Below, one piece after another: positions 1 through 11,330 of a stretch of DNA of 64,000 nt. The DNA comes from Nitrosococcus watsonii C-113. GTDB taxonomy: Bacteria > Pseudomonadota > Gammaproteobacteria > Nitrosococcales > Nitrosococcaceae. The translations under genes were made by a program, and so were the position numbers. The stretch lies in contig NC_014315.1 in assembly GCF_000143085.1 (NCBI RefSeq), forward strand, positions 310,001 to 374,000, read 5' to 3'. The notes under the pieces were generated by a model. That model searched no databases, was not told the origin of the DNA, and saw only the letters and a program-made list of their open reading frames with translations. The stretch's first letter is position 1, and each line of letters starts with the position of its first letter.

Positions 1-336
1 TTGGTGAATAATAACTTCTCCCAGAAGATCAATTTCATCACCTTGGCTATTGGTTAACCCTTGTTCGGCCACGACTTTCCAACGGGCTTTAGCCTGTTGA
101 TAAAAAACGGCATCTGGTGCCGTAATCTCTATAGTGTCGTTATCTAGGTAGTGGGCCATATGAGTACCTGCTAGCCGGTAAAGAGGTAGGCCTTGTGGGT
201 CCATTAGCGTCGAGGTGAATTCCTCCATGAAGTAATCGGTGGTGCGTCTATTCAGATCGCCCCCAGGAGCATATGCGGATTCTTCCTGTAATAATTCCCA
301 GGCTGTCACAGTAGCGATAAGCGTTAGTATCACCAT
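1..336 (-). CDS. lptC: LptC, LPS export periplasmic/inner-membrane protein (3' end outside window)
   Basis: Translating the minus strand from an ATG at 336 gives a short hydrophobic N-terminal anchor followed by text typical of LptC (…MDPQGLPLYRLAGTHMAHY…, then …ITAPDAVFYQQAKARWKVV…). LptC is a bitopic protein that bridges the LptBFG extractor and periplasmic LptA. The frame is open to base 1, so the C-terminus is missing. It follows kdsC directly, as in other proteobacteria. The start is odd: in-frame codons before the ATG add IKLTRFWG, a basic flank that an inner-membrane anchor would normally have, but only ATT codons (358-363) could initiate there. Translation may be coupled to the kdsC stop at 356-358. 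Confidence 0.85.
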   Translation of the reverse strand, partial: MVILTLIATVTAWELLQEESAYAPGGDLNRRTTDYFMEEFTSTLMDPQGLPLYRLAGTHMAHYLDNDTIEITAPDAVFYQQAKARWKVVAEQGLTNSQGDEIDLLGEVIIHQ

Positions 337-355
337 TCCCCAAAAGCGGGTTAGT

Positions 356-877
356 TTAATAATATTTCTCCAGCTGGGCTTTAAGCGTTCCTTGAGCCTC
401 CATAATAAGCTCGCAGACATCACGCGCAGCACCTTTGCCACCGAGGTGGGGAGTAATCCAGTGAGCGTGTTGCTTGACGAGCGGATGAGCATCTTGGACC
501 GCGATGGCAAGCCCCACTCGCCGCATAATAGCCAAATCTACGACATCATCGCCCACATAGGCAGTCTCATGGGGTTGAAGGTTAAGCTGTTCAAGCAGAT
601 GTTCGTAGGCGGGGAGCTTAATCTTTTGTCCTTGGTACACCAAAGTAATTCCAAGGTTTTCCATGCGGTATTCGACTACACGGGAAGTTCGGCCCGTAAT
701 GATTCCAATTTTAACGCCTGTATGTTGTAGCATTTTCATGCCATGGCCATCACGAGAATGAAAAACTTTGTACTCCTGACCATTATCGTCAAGATAAAGG
801 CCGCCATCGGTGAGTACGCCATCCACATCGAAAAGAGCAAGTTTTATAGCCGAGGCTTTGGCAAATACCTCACGCAT
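356..877 (-). CDS. kdsC: 3-deoxy-D-manno-octulosonate 8-phosphate phosphatase KdsC
   Basis: This 173-residue HAD-superfamily phosphatase removes phosphate from Kdo-8-P, the step before CMP-Kdo activation for lipid A core assembly. Motif I is visible as FDVDGVLTDG near residue 16, motif II as IITGRTS, and motif III/IV as YVGDDVVDLAIM. Length matches the tetrameric C0-type KdsC family without a cap domain. It sits 20 bp downstream of kdsD and runs into lptC, the conserved kdsD-kdsC-lptC order, and is probably cotranscribed with them. Confidence 0.95.
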   Translation of the reverse strand: MREVFAKASAIKLALFDVDGVLTDGGLYLDDNGQEYKVFHSRDGHGMKMLQHTGVKIGIITGRTSRVVEYRMENLGITLVYQGQKIKLPAYEHLLEQLNLQPHETAYVGDDVVDLAIMRRVGLAIAVQDAHPLVKQHAHWITPHLGGKGAARDVCELIMEAQGTLKAQLEKYY

Positions 878-897
878 GGCGCTTATCCCATTATTTT

Positions 898-1893
898 TTA
901 CAAGACACCGGCTCGAAGTAAATCATGCATATTGAGAGCGCCGATTAAGCGTTGCTCAGTGTCTACTACAAGGAGGGCATTAATACGATAACGCTGCATT
1001 ATTTGCAATGCTTCAGCGGCGAGTAGATTGGGGCCTAGGGTTTTGCAATTAGCAGTCATAATTTCGGTAATCGGGGTAGCATGGACATCAATCCCTTGGT
1101 CAAGGGCGCGGCGCAAATCACCGTCGGTAAAGATTCCTACGGCATGGTTTTGCGCGTTGACGACAGCCGTCATTCCTAGCCCTTTACGGGTCATTTCTAG
1201 CAAAGCGGCGCTTAGCAGTACATTCTCTAGAATGGCTGGTATTTCTTCACCTTTGTGCATGATATCGCTAATGCGAAGCAAAAGACGTCGCCCCAGGCGG
1301 CCACCTGGGTGGGAACGGGCAAAGTCTTCCGCTGTGAACCCTCGGCTTTCCAACAAGGCAATAGCTAGAGCATCGCCCATGACCAGGGTTGCCGTGCTGC
1401 TGGCCGTCGGCGCCAGTCCGAGGGGGCAGGCTTCTTTTTCGACACTAATATCAATGTGGACGTCAGCAACCCTTCCTAGAGTCGACTGGGGTTGACCAGT
1501 CAGGGCAATCAGTGGAACGCTTAGGCGTTTGATAAGAGGGAGAATAGTACAGATTTCTTCGGTCTCTCCGGAATTTGAAAGTGCTAGTACCACATCCTTT
1601 TCGGTAATCATGCCCAGATCCCCGTGGCTGGCCTCACCAGGGTGGACAAAAAAAGCTGGCGTACCCGTACTGGCAAGAGTAGCGGCAATTTTGCCGCCAA
1701 TATGGCCTGATTTGCCCATTCCTAGAATAACGATACGGCCTTCGCAGGCCAGCATATATTTACAGGCGGCAGCAAAGTTTTCATTGATTCGAGTTCGTAG
1801 CGCTGCTACCGCCCGGGCCTCAGTGTCGATAACAGCGGCTCCTAGTTGAAGCAGCCGCTTATCCGTATCATCATTGTGGGCAATAGACATCAA
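898..1893 (-). CDS. kdsD: Arabinose-5-phosphate isomerase KdsD
   Basis: This 331-residue protein has an N-terminal SIS sugar isomerase domain (about 40-180, with GMGKSGHIG and the SGETEEI loop) and two C-terminal CBS motifs (about 210-325). It interconverts ribulose-5-P and arabinose-5-P, the first committed precursor of Kdo. Length and layout match KdsD of E. coli. It lies between mlaA and kdsC on the same strand. A second Met directly follows the first, so the exact start is uncertain by one codon. Confidence 0.95.
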   Translation of the reverse strand: MMSIAHNDDTDKRLLQLGAAVIDTEARAVAALRTRINENFAAACKYMLACEGRIVILGMGKSGHIGGKIAATLASTGTPAFFVHPGEASHGDLGMITEKDVVLALSNSGETEEICTILPLIKRLSVPLIALTGQPQSTLGRVADVHIDISVEKEACPLGLAPTASSTATLVMGDALAIALLESRGFTAEDFARSHPGGRLGRRLLLRISDIMHKGEEIPAILENVLLSAALLEMTRKGLGMTAVVNAQNHAVGIFTDGDLRRALDQGIDVHATPITEIMTANCKTLGPNLLAAEALQIMQRYRINALLVVDTEQRLIGALNMHDLLRAGVL

Positions 1894-2002
1894 GGGAGGT
1901 TATAGCTCTTGAGCGACAGCTAGGTTAACGTTAACGATAATCGTAGGTAGAAGCCGAGAATTTCCCCATTTCAAGGATCTAAAGCAGGCCCACCTATTCG
2001 AC

Positions 2003-2830
2003 TTAGCGGTCTGGAAAATAAGGAGGCAGCGGGGAAGAAGGCCCTGCAGGTTCCTCAGGTATTTCTTCTTCCTCACCGAATTCATCGTCGAATTCGAATT
2101 CCTCTTCGGGTATTTCTTCCTTAGGTATTTTGCCATCATATACTAGGAATTTACGGCGCTGCAGAAAGGCTTCCCGGGTATAGACATAAGGATCTAAAGC
2201 GGCTTCCTTTAGAATATCGGTTGCTTCAAGTAAATCCGCCCGGAGATCTACCGTTCGTATCCCTGCTAGCCCTAACCTTGTCCCAAAATTTCCCATATAG
2301 CTAACAGGCCAGGTTAGCGCATCAACGCCTAGTCCTACTCCATCTCGAATATTACTGGCTCCGAGGAGGGGTAAAACCAGATAAGGACCGGTATTGAACC
2401 CCCAGACTCCCAGTGTTTGCCCAAAATCTTCGTCGTGTTTAACCATCCCGCCCGAGGTGGCTACATCAAACAGTCCTCCAATACCCACAGTGCTATTGGC
2501 TAGGAAGCGGGCAAAATCTGTTAACCCTTGCTGGAATTTACCTTGCAAGATGCCGTTTAAGCCAACGATCAAGTCATTAAGATTGCTGAAAACGTTAGTA
2601 ATGCCTTTGTCAACAGGGGTGGGTACGACTTTATCATAACCCTTCGCAATGGGTTTCATAACATAGCGATCGGCAGCATCATTGAATTTGTAAATGGCGC
2701 GGTTAAAGCCTTCAAAAGGGTCATGGGAAGCATCATAGGTAGCGTTAGTTGCGCAGCCAGCTGATAAGCTGAGGAGTATTCCTAGTAGCGTGAGCTTGGC
2801 CCATAGTACCATTGCAGATGTATAGTTCAT
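2003..2830 (-). CDS. mlaA: MlaA/VacJ outer-membrane lipoprotein
   Basis: The protein begins MNYTSAMVLWAKLTLLG and has a lipoprotein signal ending LSAGC. The MlaA signature follows (DPFEGFNRAIYKFND, then VDKGITNVFSNLNDL). MlaA forms a channel in the outer membrane, with a porin, that removes mislocalised phospholipid from the outer leaflet and passes it to MlaC. The frame is open to 2881, but I chose the ATG at 2830: GAGG lies 7 nt upstream, and a promoter at 2892-2918 would start transcription near 2885. The C-terminus is very acidic (EEIPEEEFEFDDEFGEEEE). It is divergent from mlaFEDBC and leads into kdsD. Confidence 0.92.
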   Translation of the reverse strand: MNYTSAMVLWAKLTLLGILLSLSAGCATNATYDASHDPFEGFNRAIYKFNDAADRYVMKPIAKGYDKVVPTPVDKGITNVFSNLNDLIVGLNGILQGKFQQGLTDFARFLANSTVGIGGLFDVATSGGMVKHDEDFGQTLGVWGFNTGPYLVLPLLGASNIRDGVGLGVDALTWPVSYMGNFGTRLGLAGIRTVDLRADLLEATDILKEAALDPYVYTREAFLQRRKFLVYDGKIPKEEIPEEEFEFDDEFGEEEEIPEEPAGPSSPLPPYFPDR

Positions 2831-2891
2831 AACTCGCCTCAACTTAGCTTCAAATTGACTCTCTATGATTGATGCTTGCATTTATCGTCAT

Positions 2892-2918
2892 ATTCTAGGC
2901 TTAGATTAGAAGTGTCAA
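2892..2918 (-). promoter_or_regulatory. Predicted sigma-70 promoter for mlaA
   Basis: Reading the minus strand, TTGACA (2918-2913) is followed after 15 bp by TAGAAT (2897-2892). The -35 is consensus, the -10 has one mismatch, and the spacer is 2 bp short of ideal. Transcription would begin around 2885, leaving a leader of about 55 nt before the ATG at 2830. Confidence 0.5.
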
Positions 2919-3278
2919 GAAAAGCAGTTTGAGTACCTAGCTGTGCTTCTTGTTGATTTAGAAGATTATTCACCTTATATTCTTCGCGCTCTGAGCAGAA
3001 TTAATCATCGCATGCGGGGAAAAGGGGATCAACCCTTTAAAATATGGGATGGTTATGGGTTCCCATGGTGGCTTTCTCTAAGGGCATATTTAAAGTAGTA
3101 AGACAATGATATTTGACTTGGGAATGGACCTCAATGAAACTTAGAAGATTCTTATTAAGGATAAGGTCAGTAGGGAAATTTCATCCCCGTCATTATCTAA
3201 GGCTCGGTAATGGGCGGCGAGTCTAATGATCGTTGCGAGCCGCCATGAATAACCTTGAGAATTAACCGAAATCAGGAT
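2919..3278. other. Divergent intergenic region between mlaA and mlaF, no gene seen
   Basis: About 360 bp with no convincing coding frame. A 30-codon frame at 3134-3226 has no ribosome binding site and reads as low-complexity basic sequence. The region must hold the promoter for mlaF; I could not single out a good -35/-10 pair. The sequence just before 3279 contains AGGA, a plausible ribosome binding site for mlaF. Confidence 0.5.
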
Positions 3279-4163
3279 ATGAGTGCAGAACTGGATACCT
3301 CGCTAGTCAAGATCCGAGGTCTACATTTTTCCCACGGAAGTCGCGCTATTTTCAAGGGGATAGATATTGATATCCAGCGAGGTAAGGTGACCACCATTAT
3401 GGGGCCCAGCGGGACAGGTAAAACCACGCTCCTACGCTTGATTGGGGGGCAACTGTATCCTGATGGGGGGACAGTGGAAGTTGATGGCCATCAGGTTTCC
3501 GCCCTGTCCAGCGGGGAGCTTTACGCTTTGCGTCAACGTATAGGGATGTTGTTTCAAACGGGTGCTTTACTTACCGGTCTCTCGGTATTTGACAATGTCG
3601 CTTTCCCATTGCGAGAGCATACTCATTTATCTGAGGCTATGATCCATGATCTGGTGCTTATCAAGCTCCACGCCGTGGGGCTGCGTTGCGCCCGCCAACT
3701 CATGCCTAGCGAGCTTTCCGGGGGTATGGCTCGGCGGGTAGCATTAGCGCGGGCGATTGCATTAGATCCTATGATGATCATGTATGATGAGCCTTTTACG
3801 GGTCAAGATCCCATCTCCATGGGTACTCTGGTACAGCTTATTCGTTTACTCAATGATGCTCTTGGGTTAACGAGTATCATTGTTTCTCATGATGTCCAGG
3901 AGGCGACTTTTATATCGGATTATATTTACATCCTATCGGGGGGACGAGTGGTGGAGCATGGCACGCCTAGCAAGATTGATCGCTCTTGTTCCGCGGCTGT
4001 TAAGCAGTTTATGCGAGGCTTGCCTGATGGGCCAGTGCCATTTCACTACCCCGGCAGGGACTACGCTGAAGACCTATTGGATGTAGAGAAATCCGCCCCA
4101 GTCCGTTCTCTAGGGCGTTTAAAATATCTGTTGAGGCGGCATGCCTCACCGGAGGTATCGTGA
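3279..4163 (+). CDS. mlaF: MlaF, ATPase of the phospholipid ABC transporter
   Basis: This ABC ATPase energises the Mla inner-membrane complex MlaFEDB. It has Walker [10 protein letters not shown], a Q-loop (MLFQTGALL), the signature LSGGM(ARR), Walker B MIMYDEPF and the switch histidine VSHD. The [20 protein letters not shown] stretch is typical of MlaF. A TTG at 3255 would add eight residues, but the ATG at 3279 has AGGA a few bases upstream. Its stop overlaps the GTG start of mlaE by 4 nt, indicating coupled translation. The C-terminus carries about 25 residues past the usual end. Confidence 0.95.
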   Translation: MSAELDTSLVKIRGLHFSHGSRAIFKGIDIDIQRGKVTTIMGPSGTGKTTLLRLIGGQLYPDGGTVEVDGHQVSALSSGELYALRQRIGMLFQTGALLTGLSVFDNVAFPLREHTHLSEAMIHDLVLIKLHAVGLRCARQLMPSELSGGMARRVALARAIALDPMMIMYDEPFTGQDPISMGTLVQLIRLLNDALGLTSIIVSHDVQEATFISDYIYILSGGRVVEHGTPSKIDRSCSAAVKQFMRGLPDGPVPFHYPGRDYAEDLLDVEKSAPVRSLGRLKYLLRRHASPEVS

Positions 4164-4942
4164 TTGAGGCCCTTCTCCGCCTAGGCCGTTGGGGGCTAGG
4201 AACTTTTGAACGTTTGGGTCGAGGCCACCTTTTTTTAGGACAACTCTTACTCAGTATTGCTGCCCTCTTACTACGTTTTCCCTTGCTAATTACCCAGGTG
4301 TATTCAGTAGGAGTCTTAACTCTGCCCATCATTGTGGTATCAGGAGCCTTTGTTGGTATGGTCTTAGGACTTCAAGGCTATAATACGCTTGTTGATTTTG
4401 GCGCCGAAGAATCACTGGGGGTGATTGTCTCGCTTTCCTTGGTTCGAGAGTTGGGGCCAGTGGTCAGTGCTTTGCTTTTTGCGGGGCGGGCGGGTTCCGC
4501 GCTCACTGCTGAAATTGGGCTTATGAAGGCAACGGAGCAGTTGTCAGGGATGGAGATGATGGCGGTTGATCCTGTGCGCCGAATAGCTGCTCCCCGCTTT
4601 TTTGCAGGTTGTTTTTCTATGCCGCTATTGGCGGCGATTTTCAGTGCTGTGGGGGTGTTGGGAGGATATTTCGTGGGAGTAGGGTTATTGGGCGTGGATG
4701 AAGGTGCTTTTTGGTCGCAGATGCAAGCCAGCACTGATTGGGAAGAAGACGTGCTCAACGGTGTTATTAAAAGTATTGTGTTTGGAATCGTAGTTACCTG
4801 GATAGCTGTTTTTGAGGGTTACGATACCGTCCCCACCTCTGACGGAGTCGGGCGCGCGACTACCCGCACCGTAGTTCATTCTGCTTTTGCGGTGCTAGCA
4901 TTAGATTTTGTACTCACCGCTCTAATGTTTGGAGCCGAATAG
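4160..4942 (+). CDS. mlaE: MlaE, permease of the phospholipid ABC transporter
   Basis: A 260-residue inner-membrane permease with an N-terminal interface helix and five or so hydrophobic segments. The MlaE family core is clear ([16 protein letters not shown], then [20 protein letters not shown]). It dimerises and binds MlaF and the MlaD hexamer. Start is GTG, overlapping the mlaF stop; mlaD follows after 3 bp. Confidence 0.95.
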   Translation: MIEALLRLGRWGLGTFERLGRGHLFLGQLLLSIAALLLRFPLLITQVYSVGVLTLPIIVVSGAFVGMVLGLQGYNTLVDFGAEESLGVIVSLSLVRELGPVVSALLFAGRAGSALTAEIGLMKATEQLSGMEMMAVDPVRRIAAPRFFAGCFSMPLLAAIFSAVGVLGGYFVGVGLLGVDEGAFWSQMQASTDWEEDVLNGVIKSIVFGIVVTWIAVFEGYDTVPTSDGVGRATTRTVVHSAFAVLALDFVLTALMFGAE

Positions 4943-4945
4943 GTA

Positions 4946-5413
4946 ATGAGACAGTCTCGAACGGTAGAATTGATTGTGGGCCTATTTGTGGCTGCTGGTT
5001 TGGCGGCATTTTTTATGTTGGCCATGCGGGTAAGTAATTTAAGCTTAATGGCGCAAAAAAACACTTATTCCGTAGTGGCGGAATTCCAGAATATTGGGGG
5101 CCTTAAAGTGCGCTCTCCGGTGACTTTGGCTGGGGTCACTATCGGCCGGGTGGTCTCTATCCAAATAGATCCCCAAACTTATGGAGCTCAGGTAAAAATG
5201 CATATTGAAGCTCAGTATAACTATCTGCCTGAGGATACTTCGGCCAGCATCTATACTTCTGGGTTGTTGGGCGAGCAATATATTGCCTTGGAGCCAGGAG
5301 GAGCTGAGGCCTATCTTAAAGAAGGTGGTGAAATCACGCTTACCCAATCCGCTCTGGTGCTTGAGGAGCTTATTGGTCAATTTCTCTATAGTAAGGCTGC
5401 TGGAGATTCTTAG
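4946..5413 (+). CDS. mlaD: MlaD, MCE-domain phospholipid-binding subunit
   Basis: A 155-residue protein with one N-terminal transmembrane helix (about 9-28) and a single MCE domain (about 38-117, starting YSVVAEFQNIGGLKVRSPV). MlaD forms a hexameric ring with a hydrophobic pore on MlaE that hands lipid to or from MlaC. The length is that of a one-MCE-domain MlaD. It lies 3 bp downstream of mlaE. Confidence 0.95.
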   Translation: MRQSRTVELIVGLFVAAGLAAFFMLAMRVSNLSLMAQKNTYSVVAEFQNIGGLKVRSPVTLAGVTIGRVVSIQIDPQTYGAQVKMHIEAQYNYLPEDTSASIYTSGLLGEQYIALEPGGAEAYLKEGGEITLTQSALVLEELIGQFLYSKAAGDS

Positions 5414-5473
5414 CCGTGCCAGGGTAAGCTGAGATGGGTCAAGGTTTATGTTCTCGTTGAGTGCAAATAGTGA

Positions 5474-5845
5474 ATGATTTTCCATATTGAATCCCAGCAG
5501 AAGGGGCATTTTCGGATGGTAGGTGAATTGACCTTCAACACTGTGCCGGAAGTAGCTGTAAAGGGGTTAGCGCTATTTAAGGGGGCCGGGAAGGATCTCC
5601 GCATTGATTTGCGGGAAGTTTCTCGTACTGATAGCGCCGGTCTTGCTTTGTTGATTGCTTGGCTGCGCTACGCCAAGAAGGAAAATAAAAACCTCCGGTT
5701 TTTAAATATTCCAGCTCAGATGCTAGCGCTTGCTCAGATCAGTAGTCTGGACCAAATACTTCCTTTGAGCGAGAAACAAGCGCTGGGCGGGCCATCATTA
5801 ACTTTAGGCCAAGCTAAAAAATTCATCTCTCCCTTGAACTCGTGA
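5474..5845 (+). CDS. mlaB: MlaB, STAS-domain regulator of the Mla transporter
   Basis: A STAS-domain protein of 123 residues (ELTFNTVPEV…; LRIDLREVSRTDSAGLALLIAWLRYA carries the DSAG loop). In E. coli MlaB binds MlaF and is needed for assembly and ATPase activity. Here the gene precedes mlaC, whereas the E. coli order is mlaFEDCB. No strong ribosome binding site precedes the ATG at 5474, so the start is supported mainly by domain position. Confidence 0.85.
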   Translation: MIFHIESQQKGHFRMVGELTFNTVPEVAVKGLALFKGAGKDLRIDLREVSRTDSAGLALLIAWLRYAKKENKNLRFLNIPAQMLALAQISSLDQILPLSEKQALGGPSLTLGQAKKFISPLNS

Positions 5846-5953
5846 TTTTTATGCGCCTATAGTTGCTGGGTATGGCAAAAGGACTGCGGACTATGTAAAT
5901 TTTCCCATACAGAGCCGGAAGTGCAAAAGGGATTATGGAGGAGAGAAAGATTA

Positions 5954-6613
5954 ATGTGGAGAAACGTGATGGATAAGTATCGTCGGCGGGATGTGGGTTT
6001 AGCTGCATTTTTGATATTAACGATTTTTGGCTTTAACTCCTCTTTCATCCAGGCTGATCCGCTACCTACCGCCTCAGCCCAGCAATTAGTGGAGAAAACC
6101 TCTGAACGCATGCTCCAGACCTTGCGGGAAAAAAGGGAAGAGCTGGAAGCTCATCCGGAGCAGATCTACGATTTGGTCAAAGAAATTCTTGTACCTCATT
6201 TTGATTTTCAACGTATTTCCCGGTTGGTGCTTGGAAAGTACTGGCGGCAAGCCTCAGTGGAGCAGCAGCAACGTTTTGTGGACGAGTTTCAAACCTTACT
6301 GGTTCGGACCTATTCTACAGCCTTGCTGAAATATAGTGACGAGAAGATTAATTATTTGCCATTGAGAGGGCCGAAAGAGGCTGAAAAGATTCCTGTTCGC
6401 ATGGAGATTGAACAGGCCAGGGGGGGATCGCCCATTTCTATGGAAGTGGATTTGTATGAAAAAGAAAAAAGCTGGAAGGTCTATAACATAAGAATTGGTG
6501 GCGTAAGCTTGGTAACTAACCATCGGACTAATTTTGCTAATGAGATACGTCATGGGGGACTTGATCAGCTCATTGATAAGTTAAAGGAAAAAAATCAAAA
6601 AACCGGCGGCTAA
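5954..6613 (+). CDS. mlaC: MlaC, periplasmic phospholipid shuttle
   Basis: MlaC carries phospholipid between MlaA in the outer membrane and MlaFEDB in the inner membrane. The family fingerprint is present (LVPHFDFQRISRLVLGKYWR, then QRFVDEFQTLLVRTYSTALL), and the N-terminus has a Sec-type signal peptide cleaved near IQADP. A GTG at 5921 would add 11 residues; I prefer the ATG at 5954 because GGAGGAG lies 10 nt before it. Another in-frame ATG at 5969 is possible. This is the last mla gene. Confidence 0.93.
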   Translation: MWRNVMDKYRRRDVGLAAFLILTIFGFNSSFIQADPLPTASAQQLVEKTSERMLQTLREKREELEAHPEQIYDLVKEILVPHFDFQRISRLVLGKYWRQASVEQQQRFVDEFQTLLVRTYSTALLKYSDEKINYLPLRGPKEAEKIPVRMEIEQARGGSPISMEVDLYEKEKSWKVYNIRIGGVSLVTNHRTNFANEIRHGGLDQLIDKLKEKNQKTGG

Positions 6614-6711
6614 TTTACTGAGTATGTTAAGAAATTTAAACTATGGGGGTGACATGTCTAGACCAAGGGGGTATTCTCTGGCCCCATTATGCTTGAATTG
6701 GGATAACCCAC

Positions 6712-6939
6712 ATGAATGCTAGCGAAATCAAACGCATGATAGAAACCGGCTTACCCGAAGCAGAAGTTGCCGTGCATAGTGAAGATGGCCATCATTTTGA
6801 GGCCCTCGTTGTGTATGAGGGTTTCAGAGGTAAGAGCTTACTTGAGCGGCACCGCATGGTGTATGAAGCCTTGGGCGACAGTTTCAAATCCGCTTTGCAC
6901 GCTTTAGCTATTCGTACCCGGCTTCCTGGAGAAAGCTAG
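6712..6939 (+). CDS. ibaG: BolA-family protein IbaG
   Basis: This 75-residue BolA-like protein (VAVHSEDGHHFEALVVYEGF…LLERHRMVYEALGD) has the conserved helix-turn beginning RHRMVY. IbaG partners monothiol glutaredoxins and takes part in iron-sulfur trafficking and acid response. Its position between mla and murA is the same in E. coli and many gammaproteobacteria, which supports the name over plain bolA. Confidence 0.93.
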   Translation: MNASEIKRMIETGLPEAEVAVHSEDGHHFEALVVYEGFRGKSLLERHRMVYEALGDSFKSALHALAIRTRLPGES

Positions 6940-8927
<1,988 letters not shown>

Positions 8928-8935
<8 letters not shown>

Positions 8936-10229
8936 GATGGCGCGCTTAGACATTGTCCAGGGAGATTTTTGGCCCTGCCTGGAGCGGCGTTTGGCTTGGG
9001 AAGGAGTTGCGGATGAAACGGTGGTAGCTACCGTGAGGGAGATTCTCAAGGCGATCCGCTGCCGGGGGGATGAGGCCCTGCTAGAGTATACCCAACGTTT
9101 TGATGGCCTAGAAATAGCCCGGGCTCCAGAGCTTGAAATCCCAATCTCTCGTTTACAGGCGGCGTTAGTAGGCATTTCCAGGGAGCAGCGGGAAGCACTC
9201 CAGGTGGCGGCTGAACGCATCACCGCCTATCACCGCCATCAAAAGCAGGAATCTTGGAGTTATACCGAGCCAGATGGTACTTTGCTTGGCCAGCAGGTGA
9301 GGCCCCTGGATCGGGTGGGGCTTTATGTGCCTGGTGGTAAGGCGGCTTATCCTTCTTCCGTATTGATGAATGCCCTCCCGGCAAAGGTGGCAGGTGTTTC
9401 CGAACTGATTATGGTGGTGCCAACACCCAAGGGCGAGATGAACGATCTTGTGCTAGGAGCAGCGGCTATTGCGGGCGTGGATCGGGTGTTTACCGTGGGT
9501 GGCGCGCAGGCGGTTGCTGCCTTGGCTTTTGGTACTGAAAGCGTACCCCGGGTGGATAAAATTGTCGGTCCGGGTAATATGTATGTGGCCACGGCTAAAA
9601 GTATGGTTTTTGGCCAAGTGGGAATCGACATGATTGCCGGGCCTTCCGAGATCTTGGTGCTCTGCGATGGGAGAACAGAGCCGGAGTGGATTGCTATGGA
9701 TTTATTCTCCCAGGCGGAGCATGATGAGACGGCCCAGGCCATTTTGCTCTCCCCCGACGGTGCTTTTTTGGATGAAGTCACGGAGGCCATAGCGCGGTTG
9801 CTACCTACCCTAGAGCGGCATGAGGTGATTGCGAATTCCCTGCGGTCTCGCGGTATCCTGATTAAGGTAGAGGATCTGGATCAAGCTTTAGAAGTTATCA
9901 ACTTTATCGCTCCTGAGCACTTAGAGCTTTCGGTGGAAGATCCGCAAGCGTTAGCTTCCCGGGTCCGTCATGCCGGGGCTATCTTTATGGGACGGTATAC
10001 TGCTGAAGCTATCGGCGATTACTGCGCCGGTCCTAACCATGTGCTGCCCACCTCACGCACTGCCCGCTTCAGCTCGCCCTTGGGCGTGTATGACTTTCAG
10101 AAGCGTTCCAGCTTGATTCAATGCTCGCCTCAGGGTAGCCAAACTTTGGGGCGCGTGGCTTCGGTGCTGGCGCGCGGCGAAGGGCTGACCGCCCATGCCC
10201 GCTCAGCGGAATACCGTTTAAAAGGGTAA
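8928..10229 (+). CDS. hisD: Histidinol dehydrogenase HisD
   Basis: Catalyses the last two oxidations of histidine biosynthesis with NAD and zinc. The 433-residue protein shows the family landmarks [30 protein letters not shown] and QAEHDE(TAQ), and the zinc-site region [13 protein letters not shown] lies 7 nt before the ATG at 8928; a second ATG at 8937 is less favoured. Two bases separate it from hisC. Confidence 0.97.
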
Positions 10230-10231
10230 CC

Positions 10232-11314
10232 ATGGCAAAAAACCGGGTTGCCCAATGGATTCGTCCAGAGATACAGCGACTCTCTGCCTATCGGGTCGCC
10301 GATGCAGCGGATTTAATCAAACTGGATGCCATGGAAAACCCCTATACTTGGTCGCCGGAATTAGTAGAGGCTTGGTTGGAGCGGTTGCGGCAAGTCAGCG
10401 TTAATCGTTATCCAGACCCGCAAGCTCGCACCCTCAAGCTCCGTCTCCGGCAGTATCTGGTTCTCCCGGAAGGTATGGAGATGGTTTTGGGGAATGGTTC
10501 CGATGAGTTGATCCAGATGGTGTTACTGGCCGTGGCGGGATCAGGGCGATCCGTGGTTGCCCCAGAACCCACTTTTGTCATGTACCGACAGATTGCTGCT
10601 CTGCTGGGGCTGCAATATCAGGGAGTAGCTTTGCGGGAGGATTTTTCTTTAGATTTGCCAGCAATGCTACAAGCTATTGGGGAGCGAGAGCCAGCAGTTG
10701 TTTTTATCGCCTATCCCAATAATCCCACCGGTAATCTTTTCTCCGCTAGGGACTTACAAGTCATTATTGAAGCTTCTCCTGGGCTTGTCATCGTGGATGA
10801 AGCCTATAGCGTGTTTGCAGGTAAAACCTTCATGCCCCGGTTAGAGGACTATGAGCACCTCTTAGTTATGCGAACGCTCTCTAAGATTGGCCTGGCGGGT
10901 CTCAGGCTGGGGATGCTGATGGGGAGTCCAGCTTGGATCAAGGAGCTAGAAAAAGTACGGTTACCCTATAATATTAATCAATTAACCCAAGTCAGCGCCG
11001 AATTTGCCTTGGAGCAGCCAGGGGGATTAGATGAGCAGGCCCGGCTCATCTGCGAGGCTCGGGCACAGTTGCAGAAGGCTTTGCAGCAGTTACCAGGAAT
11101 TCAAGTTTATCCTAGTGATGCAAATTTTATTCTTTTCCGTACTCCCACCCATCGGGCCGAGGCAATTTTCACTGCTATCAAGGAGCGGGGGGTCTTAATT
11201 AAGAACCTTTCCGGCCAGGGTGGTCTGCTAACGGATTGCCTCCGGGTGACCGTAGGCACGGCAGATGAAAATAACGCCTTTTTGGAGGCGCTAAAAGCTG
11301 AGCAAAATAGCTAA
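10232..11314 (+). CDS. hisC: Histidinol-phosphate aminotransferase HisC
   Basis: A fold-type I PLP aminotransferase of 360 residues that transaminates imidazole-acetol phosphate. The PLP lysine is in MRTLSKIGLAGLRLG, with YPNNPTGN and the DEAYSVF aspartate also present. It is the last gene of the murA-hisG-hisD-hisC unit and converges on the minus-strand epimerase-like gene with a 16 bp gap. A short GGGATCGTCCC hairpin lies there without a T tract. Confidence 0.95.
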   Translation: MAKNRVAQWIRPEIQRLSAYRVADAADLIKLDAMENPYTWSPELVEAWLERLRQVSVNRYPDPQARTLKLRLRQYLVLPEGMEMVLGNGSDELIQMVLLAVAGSGRSVVAPEPTFVMYRQIAALLGLQYQGVALREDFSLDLPAMLQAIGEREPAVVFIAYPNNPTGNLFSARDLQVIIEASPGLVIVDEAYSVFAGKTFMPRLEDYEHLLVMRTLSKIGLAGLRLGMLMGSPAWIKELEKVRLPYNINQLTQVSAEFALEQPGGLDEQARLICEARAQLQKALQQLPGIQVYPSDANFILFRTPTHRAEAIFTAIKERGVLIKNLSGQGGLLTDCLRVTVGTADENNAFLEALKAEQNS

Positions 11315-11330
11315 ACAGGGATCGTCCCGC

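Noticed and set aside
1924-1935. GTTAACGTTAAC palindrome between mlaA and kdsD
   Set aside because: A short AT-rich 12 bp palindrome with no promoter alignment; chance is a sufficient explanation.
1900-2139. Minus-strand frame of 79 codons overlapping the 3' end of mlaA
   Set aside because: It is the other reading frame of the acidic mlaA tail, giving a Lys/Arg/Asn-rich product with no ribosome binding site.
3134-3226. 30-codon frame between mlaA and mlaF
   Set aside because: No ribosome binding site and no recognisable family; composition looks random.
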